From Pseudomonas sp. CROZ-RG-20F-R04-15 (lineage in GTDB: Bacteria > Pseudomonadota > Gammaproteobacteria > Pseudomonadales > Pseudomonadaceae): a stretch of DNA of 64,000 bases. Shown here one piece after another: positions 51,583 to 61,185 of the stretch (within the stretch, counting starts at the first letter, position 1; every line of letters begins with the position of its first letter). Where the stretch lies: the NCBI RefSeq assembly GCF_022662375.1, contig NZ_JAKNQL010000001.1, forward strand, positions 186,001 through 250,000, written 5' to 3'. Both the position numbers and the translations under genes were made by a program. Under the pieces are notes generated by a model, which was not told the origin of the DNA, did not search any database, and saw only the letters and a list, made by a program, of their open reading frames with translations.

Positions 51583-52078
51583 CCCCTCACCCTAGCCCTC
51601 TCCCGGAGGGAGAGGGGACTGATTGGGGGATGCTCCCGAGTTGCACCGACCTGAACTTGCTTTACCGAATCCATAATCGACTCGGTAATTCAGGTCGATG
51701 TACTTCGCAAGACAACGCGGTCGGCCCCTCTACCTCCACCCTGTGTCCGGTACATACACTCCCAAAAGGAGAGGGGACTGATTGGGGGATGCTCCCGAGT
51801 TGCACCGACCTGAACTTGCTTTACCGAATCCATAATCGACTCGGTAATTCAGGTCGATGTACTTCGCAAGACAACTCGGTCGGCCCCTCTACCTCCACCC
51901 TGTGTCCGGTACATACACTCCCAAAGGGAGAGGGGACTGATTGGGGGATGCTGTTGAATTGCATCGACCTGATCTTGCTTTACCGAATCCATAATCGACT
52001 CGGTCTTTCAGGTCGATGTACTTCGCAAGACAACGCGGTCGGCTCCCTCTCCCTCCGGGAGAGGGCTGGGGTGAGGGT
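51583..52078. repeat. 159-bp tandem repeat array with hairpin ends
   Basis: This fills the 511-bp gap between hisC and the DUF4198 gene. Units begin at 51611, 51770 and 51929, an exact 159-base period. Units 1 and 2 differ at two positions by eye; unit 3 is diverged in its first half. Each unit holds inverted arms (CACCGACCTGAA / TTCAGGTCGATG) around a CCGAATCCATAATCGACTCGG core. The outer ends are CCCTCTCCC/GGGAGAGGG hairpins. The same family is at 12087-12426. An open frame crosses the array but only mirrors the repeat. Confidence 0.92.
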
Positions 52079-52084
52079 GTGCTT

Positions 52085-52804
52085 TTACTCGTGATGCGGC
52101 TCGCCAAGGAACGTCAGTGAGGTAAACAGACCACGACTATCCACATCCGCACTGTCCTTCACCGGCACTTCAACCTGCGCGGCAATCACATTCAACCCTT
52201 CATTCCTCACCAACACTTGAGCCCGACCATCTTTGTCAGTCTCAGTGCTCAGCGTGTTCGGCGCACTGCGATAGTCGCCAATCAACTTCACCCCGGCCGC
52301 CGGTTTGCCATCGAGCAACACCCGCACCGGCAATGACTTGCCCGGCCCAACCGTCAGCGGATCAACCTCCGGCAGAATCAGCAACTTGATCTGATCAAGC
52401 TTGGGTAACTTCGCCCCCGGCTGGTAAATCGCCAAACTGTATTTGAACGTCTCCGTCGCTTCGACAGCGCCCGGAACTTTGCTGCGCCCTTCATTGATCC
52501 ACTTCTTGTCGGCTGTCTGCGACCACATGCCGTTGTTCAGCGCTACCGCCATCACAGCGGGGGGCTTCAGTGGTTTCAGTCGTGCGTGATCGGCCAGGCG
52601 CTCAACGCTGACCGGAATCATCTTGCCGCCTACGTCATAAGCCCACGCGCCGCTGATCTTCCGCGCCTTGAACGCGTTGTCTTCAGCGCCATGCCCGTAG
52701 ACCACTTCGATATTGCCGCGCCGTTGCTCGGTCCACAGGCCATGGGCCGAGACTTGGCCTGCGAACAGCGCGGCGATGAGCACACAGGTTTTGCCGTATT
52801 GCAT
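52085..52804 (-). CDS. DUF4198 periplasmic protein, possible metal-uptake partner
   Basis: A 239-residue protein with a Sec signal peptide cleaved at VSA/HGLW, which would leave histidine as the first residue of the mature protein. The remainder is the all-beta DUF4198 type (conserved HGLW start, a middle YGHGAED segment, a C-terminal Ig-like part with DKDGRAQV). Relatives include NikK-like periplasmic nickel-binding proteins and partners of TonB receptors. The C-terminus ends EPHHE. It follows the receptor gene by 12 bases, so they are one operon. A metal role (nickel, cobalt, iron chelate) is inference. Confidence 0.75.
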   Translation of the reverse strand: MQYGKTCVLIAALFAGQVSAHGLWTEQRRGNIEVVYGHGAEDNAFKARKISGAWAYDVGGKMIPVSVERLADHARLKPLKPPAVMAVALNNGMWSQTADKKWINEGRSKVPGAVEATETFKYSLAIYQPGAKLPKLDQIKLLILPEVDPLTVGPGKSLPVRVLLDGKPAAGVKLIGDYRSAPNTLSTETDKDGRAQVLVRNEGLNVIAAQVEVPVKDSADVDSRGLFTSLTFLGEPHHE

Positions 52805-52816
52805 GGTGACGTCCTT

Positions 52817-54922
52817 TTACAGATTGAATGTCAGGCTGACGGTGAAATTGCGCGGCTCGCCGGGGTTGACCCAGTAGTTGCTGTAGGAGCGCTCGTAATA
52901 CTTCTCGTCGAAGAGGTTGTTGAGGTTCAGGCCGACAGTGACGTTGTCGCTGGCTTTGTAATGCGCGAGCAAGTCGACGGTGTGATAAGCCGGCAATTCG
53001 AAGTCGCTGCCGGATTCTCCCGAGCGGTCACCGACATAGGTGAACGCTGCGCCGACGTCCGAGCCGCGCAAATGGCCATCTTGAAACTCATAAACCCCCA
53101 GCAGACTGCCGCTGCGCTTGGCCACGCCGAGGATGCGACTGCCGGTGGGAATCACTGCGTCGCCCTGGGTCACTTCGGCGTCAATGTAGGCAAAGGCACC
53201 AATGATTCGTACCGCGTCGCTGACCTGTCCGGTGACTTGCAGGTCGAAGCCGCGACTGCGTGCCTTGCCCATGGCGCGGCTGATGTCGGTGGCCGGGTCG
53301 AGGGCGAGGACGTTTTCCTTGTCGATGTGGAAGAAGGCGAGGGTGCTGCTCAAGCGCTCGTCGAACAGCTCGTTCTTGATCCCGACTTCGTAACCGACGC
53401 CTTCTTCCGGGTCGAAGGATTTGCCAGACGCGTCGAGGCCATTGTTCGGTTTGAACGAGGTCGAAGCGTTGGCGAACACGCCCGTTTGCGGCGTCAGTTG
53501 ATAGAGCAGGCCGGCACGCTGGGTGAGGGCGTCGTGGCGTTGGTCGCTCGTGGTGTTGCGACTGTGATCATCGATGTGCTGATCGAAATGCTCGAAACGC
53601 GCACCGATCATCCCGCGCAGTTTGTCGGTGAAGACAATCTGATCCTGCAGGTTCAGCGCATGGCTTTCGACGTGTTCGAAAAAGTCGCTGCCCGAGCGCG
53701 CGCCGTTGGGTTTTGGCTGACCGTAGCTCGGCTTGTAGATGTCGATGGCGTAAGGGCCGCCGGCAATCGTGGTAACGCGCTCGTTCTTGCGGAAGTTTTC
53801 GTATTCGGTGCCGATCAGCAGTTCATGTTGCCAGGGGCCGAGGTCGAACAGCCCGCGCAGTTCCAGTTGGGTAATGCTGTCGTGCCAGTTTGTGTCACGT
53901 TCGCGATAGCGGCGGTTGACCGTATGCCCATCGGCGTTCAACGGGCGGGATTCGGAGGCGTCGCCCCAGAGTTTGCCTTCCTTGTAGTGGCTGGCCAGGC
54001 GCAGCTTCCAGTTATCGTTGAGGTGATGTTCCAGGGTCGCTTGCAGCAGATTGTTGTGGTTATCGATGTTGCCGTCGTTGGGTTCGCCGAGGAAGGTCGA
54101 GCGCGACACTCCGCTCCATTTGTTGTTCGGCGCGACGATGCCGCGATCAAAGGTTGAGCTGTGACGGACGATTTCGCTTTCCACCAACAGCGAGGTGTCC
54201 GGGTTCAATTGCCAACTGATCGAAGGCGCGACGAACACACGTTTGCTGTCAACGTGGTCGCGAAAACTGTTGTTGTCTTCGACCGCGAGGTTGATCCGCG
54301 AGAGCACATCACCTTGTTCGTCGAGTGGCGTGTTGACGTCCAGCGCGGTGCGGTAGCGGTCCCAACTGCCGGCGCTGGTTTGCAACGTGGTGAAGGCTTC
54401 GGGCTGCGGTTTCTTGGTGACGATGTTTACCGTGCCGCCGGGGTCGCCTCGGCCGTACAGGCTGGCGGCGGGCCCTTTGAGCACTTCGATGCGCTCGATG
54501 TTGGCCGCGTCCGGTGTGCTCGGGTAGCCGCGATTGGCACTGAAGCCGTCCTTGTAGAACTCCGACGTGGTGAAGCCGCGCACGCTGTATTCGTAGAGCG
54601 TCAGGCCGCCGAAGTTGTTTTGCTTGGATACGCCACCGGCAAAATCCAGCGCGCGCTCGACGCTGGTGCTGCCCAAATCCTTGAGCACGCTGGCGGGTAT
54701 TACGCTGATCGCCTGCGGAATATCGCGGATCGCGGCGTCGGTTTTGGTTGCGCTGGACGAACGTGTGGCGCGATAGCCCTTGACCGGGCCGGTCGGCGAT
54801 TCGTAGTCGGAGATGACGCTGATGGCGTCGAGTTCGAGGGGTTTGGGTTCTTCGGCGAAGGCTGGAACGACCAGCAGGCCGAGGCTCAGACCGAGCAGGG
54901 AGGCCTTTGTTCGAGACGACAT
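52817..54922 (-). CDS. TonB-dependent siderophore-type receptor
   Basis: A 701-residue outer-membrane receptor. A signal peptide (about 28 residues) is followed by a TonB-box-like LDAISVISD, the plug domain (about 60-165; RDIPQAISVIP, RIEVLKGPAASLYGRGDPGGTVNIVTKKP region) and a 22-strand barrel ending in the expected aromatic-hydrophobic FTVSLTFNL. The plug wording fits the ferric-siderophore receptor class (TIGR01783), but the DUF4198 partner leaves other metal chelates possible. The start is ATG 54922 (MSSRTKA); a TTG five codons earlier is an alternative. The start lies at the edge of a 45-bp palindrome. Confidence 0.9.
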   Translation of the reverse strand: MSSRTKASLLGLSLGLLVVPAFAEEPKPLELDAISVISDYESPTGPVKGYRATRSSSATKTDAAIRDIPQAISVIPASVLKDLGSTSVERALDFAGGVSKQNNFGGLTLYEYSVRGFTTSEFYKDGFSANRGYPSTPDAANIERIEVLKGPAASLYGRGDPGGTVNIVTKKPQPEAFTTLQTSAGSWDRYRTALDVNTPLDEQGDVLSRINLAVEDNNSFRDHVDSKRVFVAPSISWQLNPDTSLLVESEIVRHSSTFDRGIVAPNNKWSGVSRSTFLGEPNDGNIDNHNNLLQATLEHHLNDNWKLRLASHYKEGKLWGDASESRPLNADGHTVNRRYRERDTNWHDSITQLELRGLFDLGPWQHELLIGTEYENFRKNERVTTIAGGPYAIDIYKPSYGQPKPNGARSGSDFFEHVESHALNLQDQIVFTDKLRGMIGARFEHFDQHIDDHSRNTTSDQRHDALTQRAGLLYQLTPQTGVFANASTSFKPNNGLDASGKSFDPEEGVGYEVGIKNELFDERLSSTLAFFHIDKENVLALDPATDISRAMGKARSRGFDLQVTGQVSDAVRIIGAFAYIDAEVTQGDAVIPTGSRILGVAKRSGSLLGVYEFQDGHLRGSDVGAAFTYVGDRSGESGSDFELPAYHTVDLLAHYKASDNVTVGLNLNNLFDEKYYERSYSNYWVNPGEPRNFTVSLTFNL

Positions 54923-54964
54923 GTTATGTTGTTCCAATTCTTAGAATTGAAACAATATAACATG
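54920..54964. promoter_or_regulatory. 45-bp near-perfect palindrome at the TonB receptor start
   Basis: The two arms, centred on 54942, are complementary at 20 of 22 positions (mismatches at 54928/54956 and 54934/54950). On the minus strand it contains TATATT (54959-54954), 16 bp from AAGACA (54981-54976), a likely -10/-35 pair, and it ends at the receptor ATG. It is therefore placed to act as an operator covering the -10 to the start codon, or as a hairpin holding the ribosome site. It does not match a Fur box well. Confidence 0.7.
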
Positions 54965-55010
54965 CCTGTTGAGAATGTCTTTTATTCGCGCGCTTGGCGC
55001 GAAAAAAGTT

Positions 55011-56168
<1,158 letters not shown>

Positions 56169-56271
56169 TAAGCACGTCCTGGAAGAGTTGCAGGCGGGGT
56201 CAGACCGCCCATAATGTCGCGCATTATACGAGGCCGCGCGTGCCTCTGAACGGGATATTTAGGAGTCTTTC

Positions 56272-57030
56272 ATGGCCGTTGCCCTCAGCACCCTCGTCGA
56301 AGAAGCCGACCGTTACCTTGGCAGTGCGAAAATTGCCGATTATTGCCCCAACGGCTTGCAGGTCGAGGGCCGTCCGCAGGTCATGCGTATCGTCAGTGGC
56401 GTCACGGCCAGTCAAGCCTTGCTGGATGCCGCCGTTGAGGCCGGGGCCGATCTGGTGCTGGTGCATCATGGTTACTTCTGGAAGGGCGAGAATCCGTGCA
56501 TTACCGGCATGAAGCAGCGTCGCTTGAAGACCTTGCTCAAGCACGACATCAGTCTGCTCGCTTACCACTTGCCGCTGGATCTGCATCCTGATGTCGGCAA
56601 TAACGTGCAGCTTGCCCGCCAACTCGACATCACTGTCGAAGGCCCGCTGGATCCGGACAATCTGAAAATCGTCGGCTTGGTCGGTTCATTGAACGAGCCG
56701 ATGACCGCGCGCGATTTCGCCCGCAAGGTAAAAGATGTCATGGGCCGCGAACCGTTGTTGATTGAAGGCAATCCGATGATTCGTCGGGTTGGCTGGTGCA
56801 CCGGTGGCGGTCAGGGCTATATCGATCAAGCCGTCGCGGCAGGTGTCGATCTGTACCTGAGCGGTGAAGCGTCCGAGCAGACCTTCCACAGCGCCCGCGA
56901 AAACGACATCAGCTTCATCGCCGCCGGTCATCACGCCACCGAACGCTACGGCGTGCAGGCGCTGGGCGACTACCTGGCGAAACGCTTTGCCGTCGAACAC
57001 ATCTTCATCGATTGCCCGAATCCGATCTGA
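56272..57030 (+). CDS. Nif3-like dinuclear metal-centre protein (YbgI type)
   Basis: A 252-residue NIF3/YbgI protein. The metal ligands are in VLVHHGYFW (about residues 62-70), the Asp of LDLHPDVG near 103, and HHATERYG near 220-227. Structures of this family show two metals in a toroidal hexamer. The function is unclear; a GTP cyclohydrolase-like fold relation and roles in DNA or nucleotide metabolism have been proposed. It lies between algW and cysD, a conserved Pseudomonas position. Confidence 0.9.
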   Translation: MAVALSTLVEEADRYLGSAKIADYCPNGLQVEGRPQVMRIVSGVTASQALLDAAVEAGADLVLVHHGYFWKGENPCITGMKQRRLKTLLKHDISLLAYHLPLDLHPDVGNNVQLARQLDITVEGPLDPDNLKIVGLVGSLNEPMTARDFARKVKDVMGREPLLIEGNPMIRRVGWCTGGGQGYIDQAVAAGVDLYLSGEASEQTFHSARENDISFIAAGHHATERYGVQALGDYLAKRFAVEHIFIDCPNPI

Positions 57031-57046
57031 ATTCACCACAAATCCC

Positions 57047-57138
57047 TGTGGGAGCGAGCCTGCTCGCGAAGGCGTCAGACTTTCAATACAAAGGTGCCTG
57101 ACACACCGCTTTCGCGATCAGGCTCGCTCCCATAGGGG
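57047..57138. repeat. REP pair (inverted), right copy mutated
   Basis: Two inverted REP copies between the Nif3-like gene and cysD; the right copy carries GATCAGG in place of GAGCAGG and CATAGGG in place of CACAGGG. The rest of the 249-bp gap holds the cysD leader, with no clear promoter. Confidence 0.88.
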
Positions 57139-57279
57139 AACTGCTCGGCCGAACTGGCAGGCATATTCATATACCCTTTCGATCTAGTTGGCGTCCTGAT
57201 TAGAAGAGGCCGCTGTGCTAGGATTTCTCGCTCGAACACGGCCCGCTGGCCGTTCATAAGAAAGTTTTCGTGAGTAGCC

Positions 57280-58197
57280 ATGGTCGACAAACTGACGCAT
57301 CTGAAACAGCTGGAGGCGGAAAGCATCCACATCATCCGCGAGGTGGCCGCCGAGTTCGATAACCCGGTGATGCTGTACTCCATCGGTAAAGACTCCGCCG
57401 TGATGCTGCACCTGGCACGCAAGGCGTTCTTCCCGGGCAAACTGCCGTTTCCGGTGATGCACGTCGACACCCGCTGGAAATTCCAGGAGATGTACAAGTT
57501 CCGCGACAAGATGGTCGAAGAACTGGGCCTGGACCTGATCACCCACATCAACCCCGATGGCGTGGCGCAGAACATCAACCCGTTCACCCACGGCAGCGCC
57601 AAGCACACCGACATCATGAAAACCGAGGGCCTGAAACAGGCACTCGACAAGCATGGTTTCGACGCAGCGTTCGGCGGTGCCCGTCGCGATGAAGAGAAAT
57701 CCCGCGCCAAAGAGCGTGTGTACTCGTTCCGCGACAGCAAGCATCGTTGGGACCCGAAAAACCAGCGCCCGGAACTGTGGAACGTCTACAACGGCAAGGT
57801 CAACAAGGGCGAGTCCATTCGTGTGTTCCCGTTGTCGAACTGGACCGAGCTGGACATCTGGCAGTACATCTACCTCGAAGGCATCCCGATTGTGCCGCTG
57901 TACTTCGCCGCCGAACGCGAAGTGATCGAGAAGAACGGCACGCTGATCATGATCGACGACGAGCGCATCCTCGAGCACCTGTCCGATGAAGACAAAGCGC
58001 GCATCGTCAAAAAGAAAGTGCGTTTCCGTACCCTTGGCTGCTACCCGTTGACGGGCGCCGTGGAGTCCGAGGCCGAAAGCCTCACGGACATCATCCAGGA
58101 AATGCTCCTGACGCGAACTTCCGAGCGCCAGGGCCGTGTCATCGACCACGATGGCGCAGGCTCGATGGAAGATAAAAAACGTCAAGGCTATTTCTAA
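57280..58197 (+). CDS. cysD: Sulfate adenylyltransferase subunit CysD
   Basis: A 305-residue PP-loop ATP pyrophosphatase-type subunit ([18 protein letters not shown] near residue 31, [16 protein letters not shown] near 130). With CysN it makes adenosine 5'-phosphosulfate from sulfate and ATP in assimilatory sulfate reduction. It is nine bases before cysNC, clearly one operon, and is likely CysB-controlled, although no site is identified here. Confidence 0.97.
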   Translation: MVDKLTHLKQLEAESIHIIREVAAEFDNPVMLYSIGKDSAVMLHLARKAFFPGKLPFPVMHVDTRWKFQEMYKFRDKMVEELGLDLITHINPDGVAQNINPFTHGSAKHTDIMKTEGLKQALDKHGFDAAFGGARRDEEKSRAKERVYSFRDSKHRWDPKNQRPELWNVYNGKVNKGESIRVFPLSNWTELDIWQYIYLEGIPIVPLYFAAEREVIEKNGTLIMIDDERILEHLSDEDKARIVKKKVRFRTLGCYPLTGAVESEAESLTDIIQEMLLTRTSERQGRVIDHDGAGSMEDKKRQGYF

Positions 58198-58206
58198 GGG
58201 GCTGTC

Positions 58207-60105
58207 ATGTCGCATGTTTCTGATTTGATCAGCGAGGACATCCTCGCCTACCTGGGCCAGCACGAACGTAAAGAACTGCTGCGCTTTTTGACCTGCGGTA
58301 ACGTCGATGACGGCAAGAGCACCCTGATCGGGCGCCTGCTGCACGACTCGAAAATGATCTACGAAGATCACCTCGAAGCGATCACCCGCGACTCGAAGAA
58401 AGTCGGCACCACCGGTGACGACATCGACCTGGCGTTGCTGGTCGACGGCTTGCAGGCCGAGCGCGAGCAGGGCATCACCATCGATGTTGCCTACCGCTAT
58501 TTCTCCACCGCCAAACGCAAATTCATCATCGCCGATACCCCCGGCCATGAGCAGTACACCCGCAACATGGCCACCGGTGCGTCCACCTGTGACCTGGCGA
58601 TCATTCTGGTCGACGCGCGTTACGGCGTGCAGACCCAGACCCGTCGCCACAGCTTCATCGCCTCGTTGCTGGGGATCAAACACATCGTCGTCGCCATCAA
58701 CAAGATGGACTTGAAGGGCTTCGATGAAGGCGTGTTCGAGTCGATCAAGGCTGACTACCTGAAGTTCGCCGAAGGCTTGAAGATGAAGCCGACCAGCATG
58801 CACTTCGTGCCGATGTCTGCCCTCAAGGGCGACAACGTGGTGAACAAGTCCGAGCGCTCGCCTTGGTACAAAGGCCAGTCGCTGATGGAAATCCTCGAGA
58901 CCGTGGAAGTCGCGGGCGATCGCAACTTCACCGATCTGCGTTTCCCGGTGCAGTACGTCAACCGTCCGAACCTGAACTTCCGTGGTTTCGCCGGCACGCT
59001 GGCCAGCGGCATCGTCAAGAAGGGCGACGAAGTCGTGGTGTTGCCGTCGGGCAAAAGCAGCCGGGTGAAATCCATCGTCACCTTCGAAGGTGAACTGGAA
59101 CACGCAGGTCCAGGTCAGGCTGTAACGCTGACCATGGAAGACGAAATCGACATCTCCCGTGGCGACCTGTTGGTGCATGCCGACAACGTGCCGCCGGTCA
59201 CCGACAGCTTCGAAGCGATGCTGGTGTGGATGGCTGAAGAGCCGATGCTGCCGGGCAAGAAATACGACATCAAACGCGCTACCAGTTACGTGCCGGGCTC
59301 GATTGCCAGCATCGTCAACAAGGTCGACGTCAACACCCTTGAAGAAGGCCCGGCGAGCGCGTTGCAGCTCAACGAAATCGGCAAGGTGAAGATCGCGCTC
59401 GACGCGCCGATCGCCCTCGACGGTTACGAAAGCAACCGCACTACCGGCGCGTTCATTATCATCGACCGCTTGACCAACGGCACCGTCGGCGCCGGCATGA
59501 TCGTCGCGCAGCCTGTGTCGCATGGCACTGCCACGCATCACGGCAAACTGGCCCACGTTGCTACTGAAGAACGTGCTCAGCGCTTCGGCCAGCAACCGGC
59601 GACCGTGCTGTTCAGCGGCCTGTCGGGCGCGGGCAAGAGCACGCTGGCTTATGCAGTCGAGCGCAAGCTGTTCGACATGGGCCGTGCAGTGTTTGTGCTG
59701 GATGGGCAGAACCTGCGTCACGACCTCAACAAAGGTCTGCCACAGGATCGCGCCGGTCGTACCGAGAACTGGCGTCGTGCCGCGCACGTTGCGCGTCAAT
59801 TCAACGAAGCCGGTCTGCTGACGTTGGCTGCGTTCGTTGCGCCGAGTGCTGAAGGGCGTGAGCAGGCCAAGGATCTGATCGGCAAGGATCGTCTGCTGAC
59901 GGTCTACGTGCAGGCTTCGCCGTCCGTGTGCGCCGAGCGTGATCCGCAAGGTCTGTATGCCGCCGCTGGCGACAACATCCCGGGCGAATCCTTCCCGTAC
60001 GACGTGCCGCTGAATGCCGATCTGGTGATCGACACGCAGACGCTGAGTCTGGAAGAGAGCGTCAAGCAAGTGCTGGATCTGCTGCGTAAACGTGGTGCGA
60101 TCTAA
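58207..60105 (+). CDS. cysNC: Fused sulfate adenylyltransferase GTPase and APS kinase (CysN-CysC)
   Basis: A 632-residue fusion. Residues 1-445 are the elongation-factor-like GTPase CysN: G1 GNVDDGKST (about 37-45), G3 DTPGHEQY, G4 NKMD. Residues 455-632 are APS kinase CysC: P-loop GLSGAGKST (about 475-483), the DGQNLRH loop, and the RDPQGLYA segment. GTP hydrolysis drives the CysD reaction, and CysC then makes PAPS. Fusion of CysN and CysC is usual in Pseudomonas, while enterobacteria have separate genes. A perfect terminator follows 11 bases later. Confidence 0.96.
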   Translation: MSHVSDLISEDILAYLGQHERKELLRFLTCGNVDDGKSTLIGRLLHDSKMIYEDHLEAITRDSKKVGTTGDDIDLALLVDGLQAEREQGITIDVAYRYFSTAKRKFIIADTPGHEQYTRNMATGASTCDLAIILVDARYGVQTQTRRHSFIASLLGIKHIVVAINKMDLKGFDEGVFESIKADYLKFAEGLKMKPTSMHFVPMSALKGDNVVNKSERSPWYKGQSLMEILETVEVAGDRNFTDLRFPVQYVNRPNLNFRGFAGTLASGIVKKGDEVVVLPSGKSSRVKSIVTFEGELEHAGPGQAVTLTMEDEIDISRGDLLVHADNVPPVTDSFEAMLVWMAEEPMLPGKKYDIKRATSYVPGSIASIVNKVDVNTLEEGPASALQLNEIGKVKIALDAPIALDGYESNRTTGAFIIIDRLTNGTVGAGMIVAQPVSHGTATHHGKLAHVATEERAQRFGQQPATVLFSGLSGAGKSTLAYAVERKLFDMGRAVFVLDGQNLRHDLNKGLPQDRAGRTENWRRAAHVARQFNEAGLLTLAAFVAPSAEGREQAKDLIGKDRLLTVYVQASPSVCAERDPQGLYAAAGDNIPGESFPYDVPLNADLVIDTQTLSLEESVKQVLDLLRKRGAI

Positions 60106-60115
60106 GCGTTAGCTA

Positions 60116-60167
60116 CCGAATAAAAAAGCCCGCCGATGAGTAATCATCGGCGGGCTTTTTTATTCGG
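60116..60167. terminator. Bidirectional terminator after cysNC
   Basis: A perfect 24-bp inverted repeat with a four-base GTAA loop includes A6 and T6 tracts on either side of the GCCCGCCGATGA stem, so it can stop transcription both from cysNC and from the converging acyltransferase gene. Confidence 0.95.
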
Positions 60168-60183
60168 CATACGGCGATCAAAA

Positions 60184-60275
60184 CTGTGGGAGCGAGCCTG
60201 CTCGCGAAAGCGTTATCTCATTCAACATCTTTGCAAGCTGATCCACCGCTTTCGCGAGCAGGCTCGCTCCCACAG
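60184..60275. repeat. REP pair (inverted)
   Basis: Two inverted copies of the GTGGGAGCGAGCCTGCTCGC element follow the cysNC terminator and end five bases before the acyltransferase stop codon. Confidence 0.9.
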
Positions 60276-60279
60276 GGGG

Positions 60280-61185
60280 TTAGTGTTTGGCTGGATATTC
60301 GCGGTGCATCTGTTCGAGCAACGCATCCTTGTCCAGCCACAGCTGATTGATCCAGCCCTGGAACTGCAAACGATACTCACCGTCCTGATCGTAGTTCTTG
60401 CCAATGAATTGCTGCGGAATCTTCAGCTCTTCAAAGTGCACCACCACATCGCGCACATTGCCGCACAGCAAGTCCCAAAACCCCGGACGTCCGGCCGGAT
60501 AGTGGATCGTCACATTGACGATCGACTCCAGTTGCTCACCCATTGCATCCAGCACAAAGGCGATCCCGCCAGCCTTCGGTTTGAGCAGATATCTGAACGG
60601 CGACTGCTGCTGCGCATGCTTGCCTTCGGTAAACCGCGTGCCTTCGACGAAGTTGAAAATCCCCACCGGGTTATGGCGAAACTTCGCGCAGGTCTTGCGC
60701 GTGGTTTCGAGGTCTTTGCCTTTCTTCTCCGGGTGCTTGGCCAGGTACGCCTTTGAGTAGCGCTTCATGAACGGGAAGCCCAGCGCCCACCACGCCAGAC
60801 CAATCACCGGCACCCAGATCAGCTCCTGCTTGAGGAAGAACTTCAGCGGCTGAATCCGTCGGTTGAGCACGTATTGCAGGACCAGAATATCGACCCAGCT
60901 CTGGTGGTTGCTGGTGATCAGATACGAGTGTTGGTAGTCCAGCCCTTGCAGGCCGCTGATGTGCCAGCGAGTGCGGCGCACCAGATTCATCCAACCCTTG
61001 TTGTTGCTGATCCACGCTTCATGGGTGTGGCTCATCAGCCAACCGGCGAAGCGTTGAGTCAAGGCAAACGGCAACGCCTTGACCAGTGCCACGCAGAACA
61101 GAAACGAGCACAGCAGAATCGTATTGAGTGCCAGCAGCAGCGCAGCGATCACGCCGCGCACGGGTGCAGGTAGAAAATCCAGCAT
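60280..61185 (-). CDS. Lysophospholipid-type acyltransferase (PlsC/YihG-like)
   Basis: A 301-residue membrane acyltransferase. The N-terminal hydrophobic helix (about residues 10-38) is followed by the PlsC domain with catalytic HX4D in NHQSWVD (about 92-98) and the substrate-binding EGTRF (about 170). The length and the LTQRFAGWLMSHT region fit the YihG/YihG-like branch, which acylates lysophosphatidate alongside PlsC. It begins one base from the pta stop on the same strand, so the two may be cotranscribed. Confidence 0.85.
   Translation of the reverse strand: MLDFLPAPVRGVIAALLLALNTILLCSFLFCVALVKALPFALTQRFAGWLMSHTHEAWISNNKGWMNLVRRTRWHISGLQGLDYQHSYLITSNHQSWVDILVLQYVLNRRIQPLKFFLKQELIWVPVIGLAWWALGFPFMKRYSKAYLAKHPEKKGKDLETTRKTCAKFRHNPVGIFNFVEGTRFTEGKHAQQQSPFRYLLKPKAGGIAFVLDAMGEQLESIVNVTIHYPAGRPGFWDLLCGNVRDVVVHFEELKIPQQFIGKNYDQDGEYRLQFQGWINQLWLDKDALLEQMHREYPAKH

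Noticed and set aside
51583..52078. Possible CRISPR array
   Set aside because: The period is 159 bp with nearly identical whole units; there are no short direct repeats with unique spacers and no cas genes.
51630..52094. A 154-codon open frame across the tandem array, with repeated peptide units
   Set aside because: The peptide repeat simply reflects the 159-bp (multiple of 3) DNA repeat; there is no ribosome site and similar intergenic repeats elsewhere break the frame.
54920..54964. Palindrome read as a Zur or Fur box
   Set aside because: Only ATGTTAT half-sites match Zur and they lie about 30 bases apart; the match to the 19-bp Fur consensus is poor. Kept as an unassigned operator or hairpin.
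54984..55005. TTCGCGC/GCGCGAA hairpin beside A6 as an algW terminator
   Set aside because: The T-run precedes rather than follows the stem in the algW direction, so it would not terminate by the standard mechanism.
57184..60069. A 961-codon open frame antisense to cysD and cysNC
   Set aside because: It is a shadow of biased third-position GC on the opposite strand; cysD and cysNC are unmistakable. The same applies to the long antisense frames opposite fumC/sodA (32804-34672), murA and garD.
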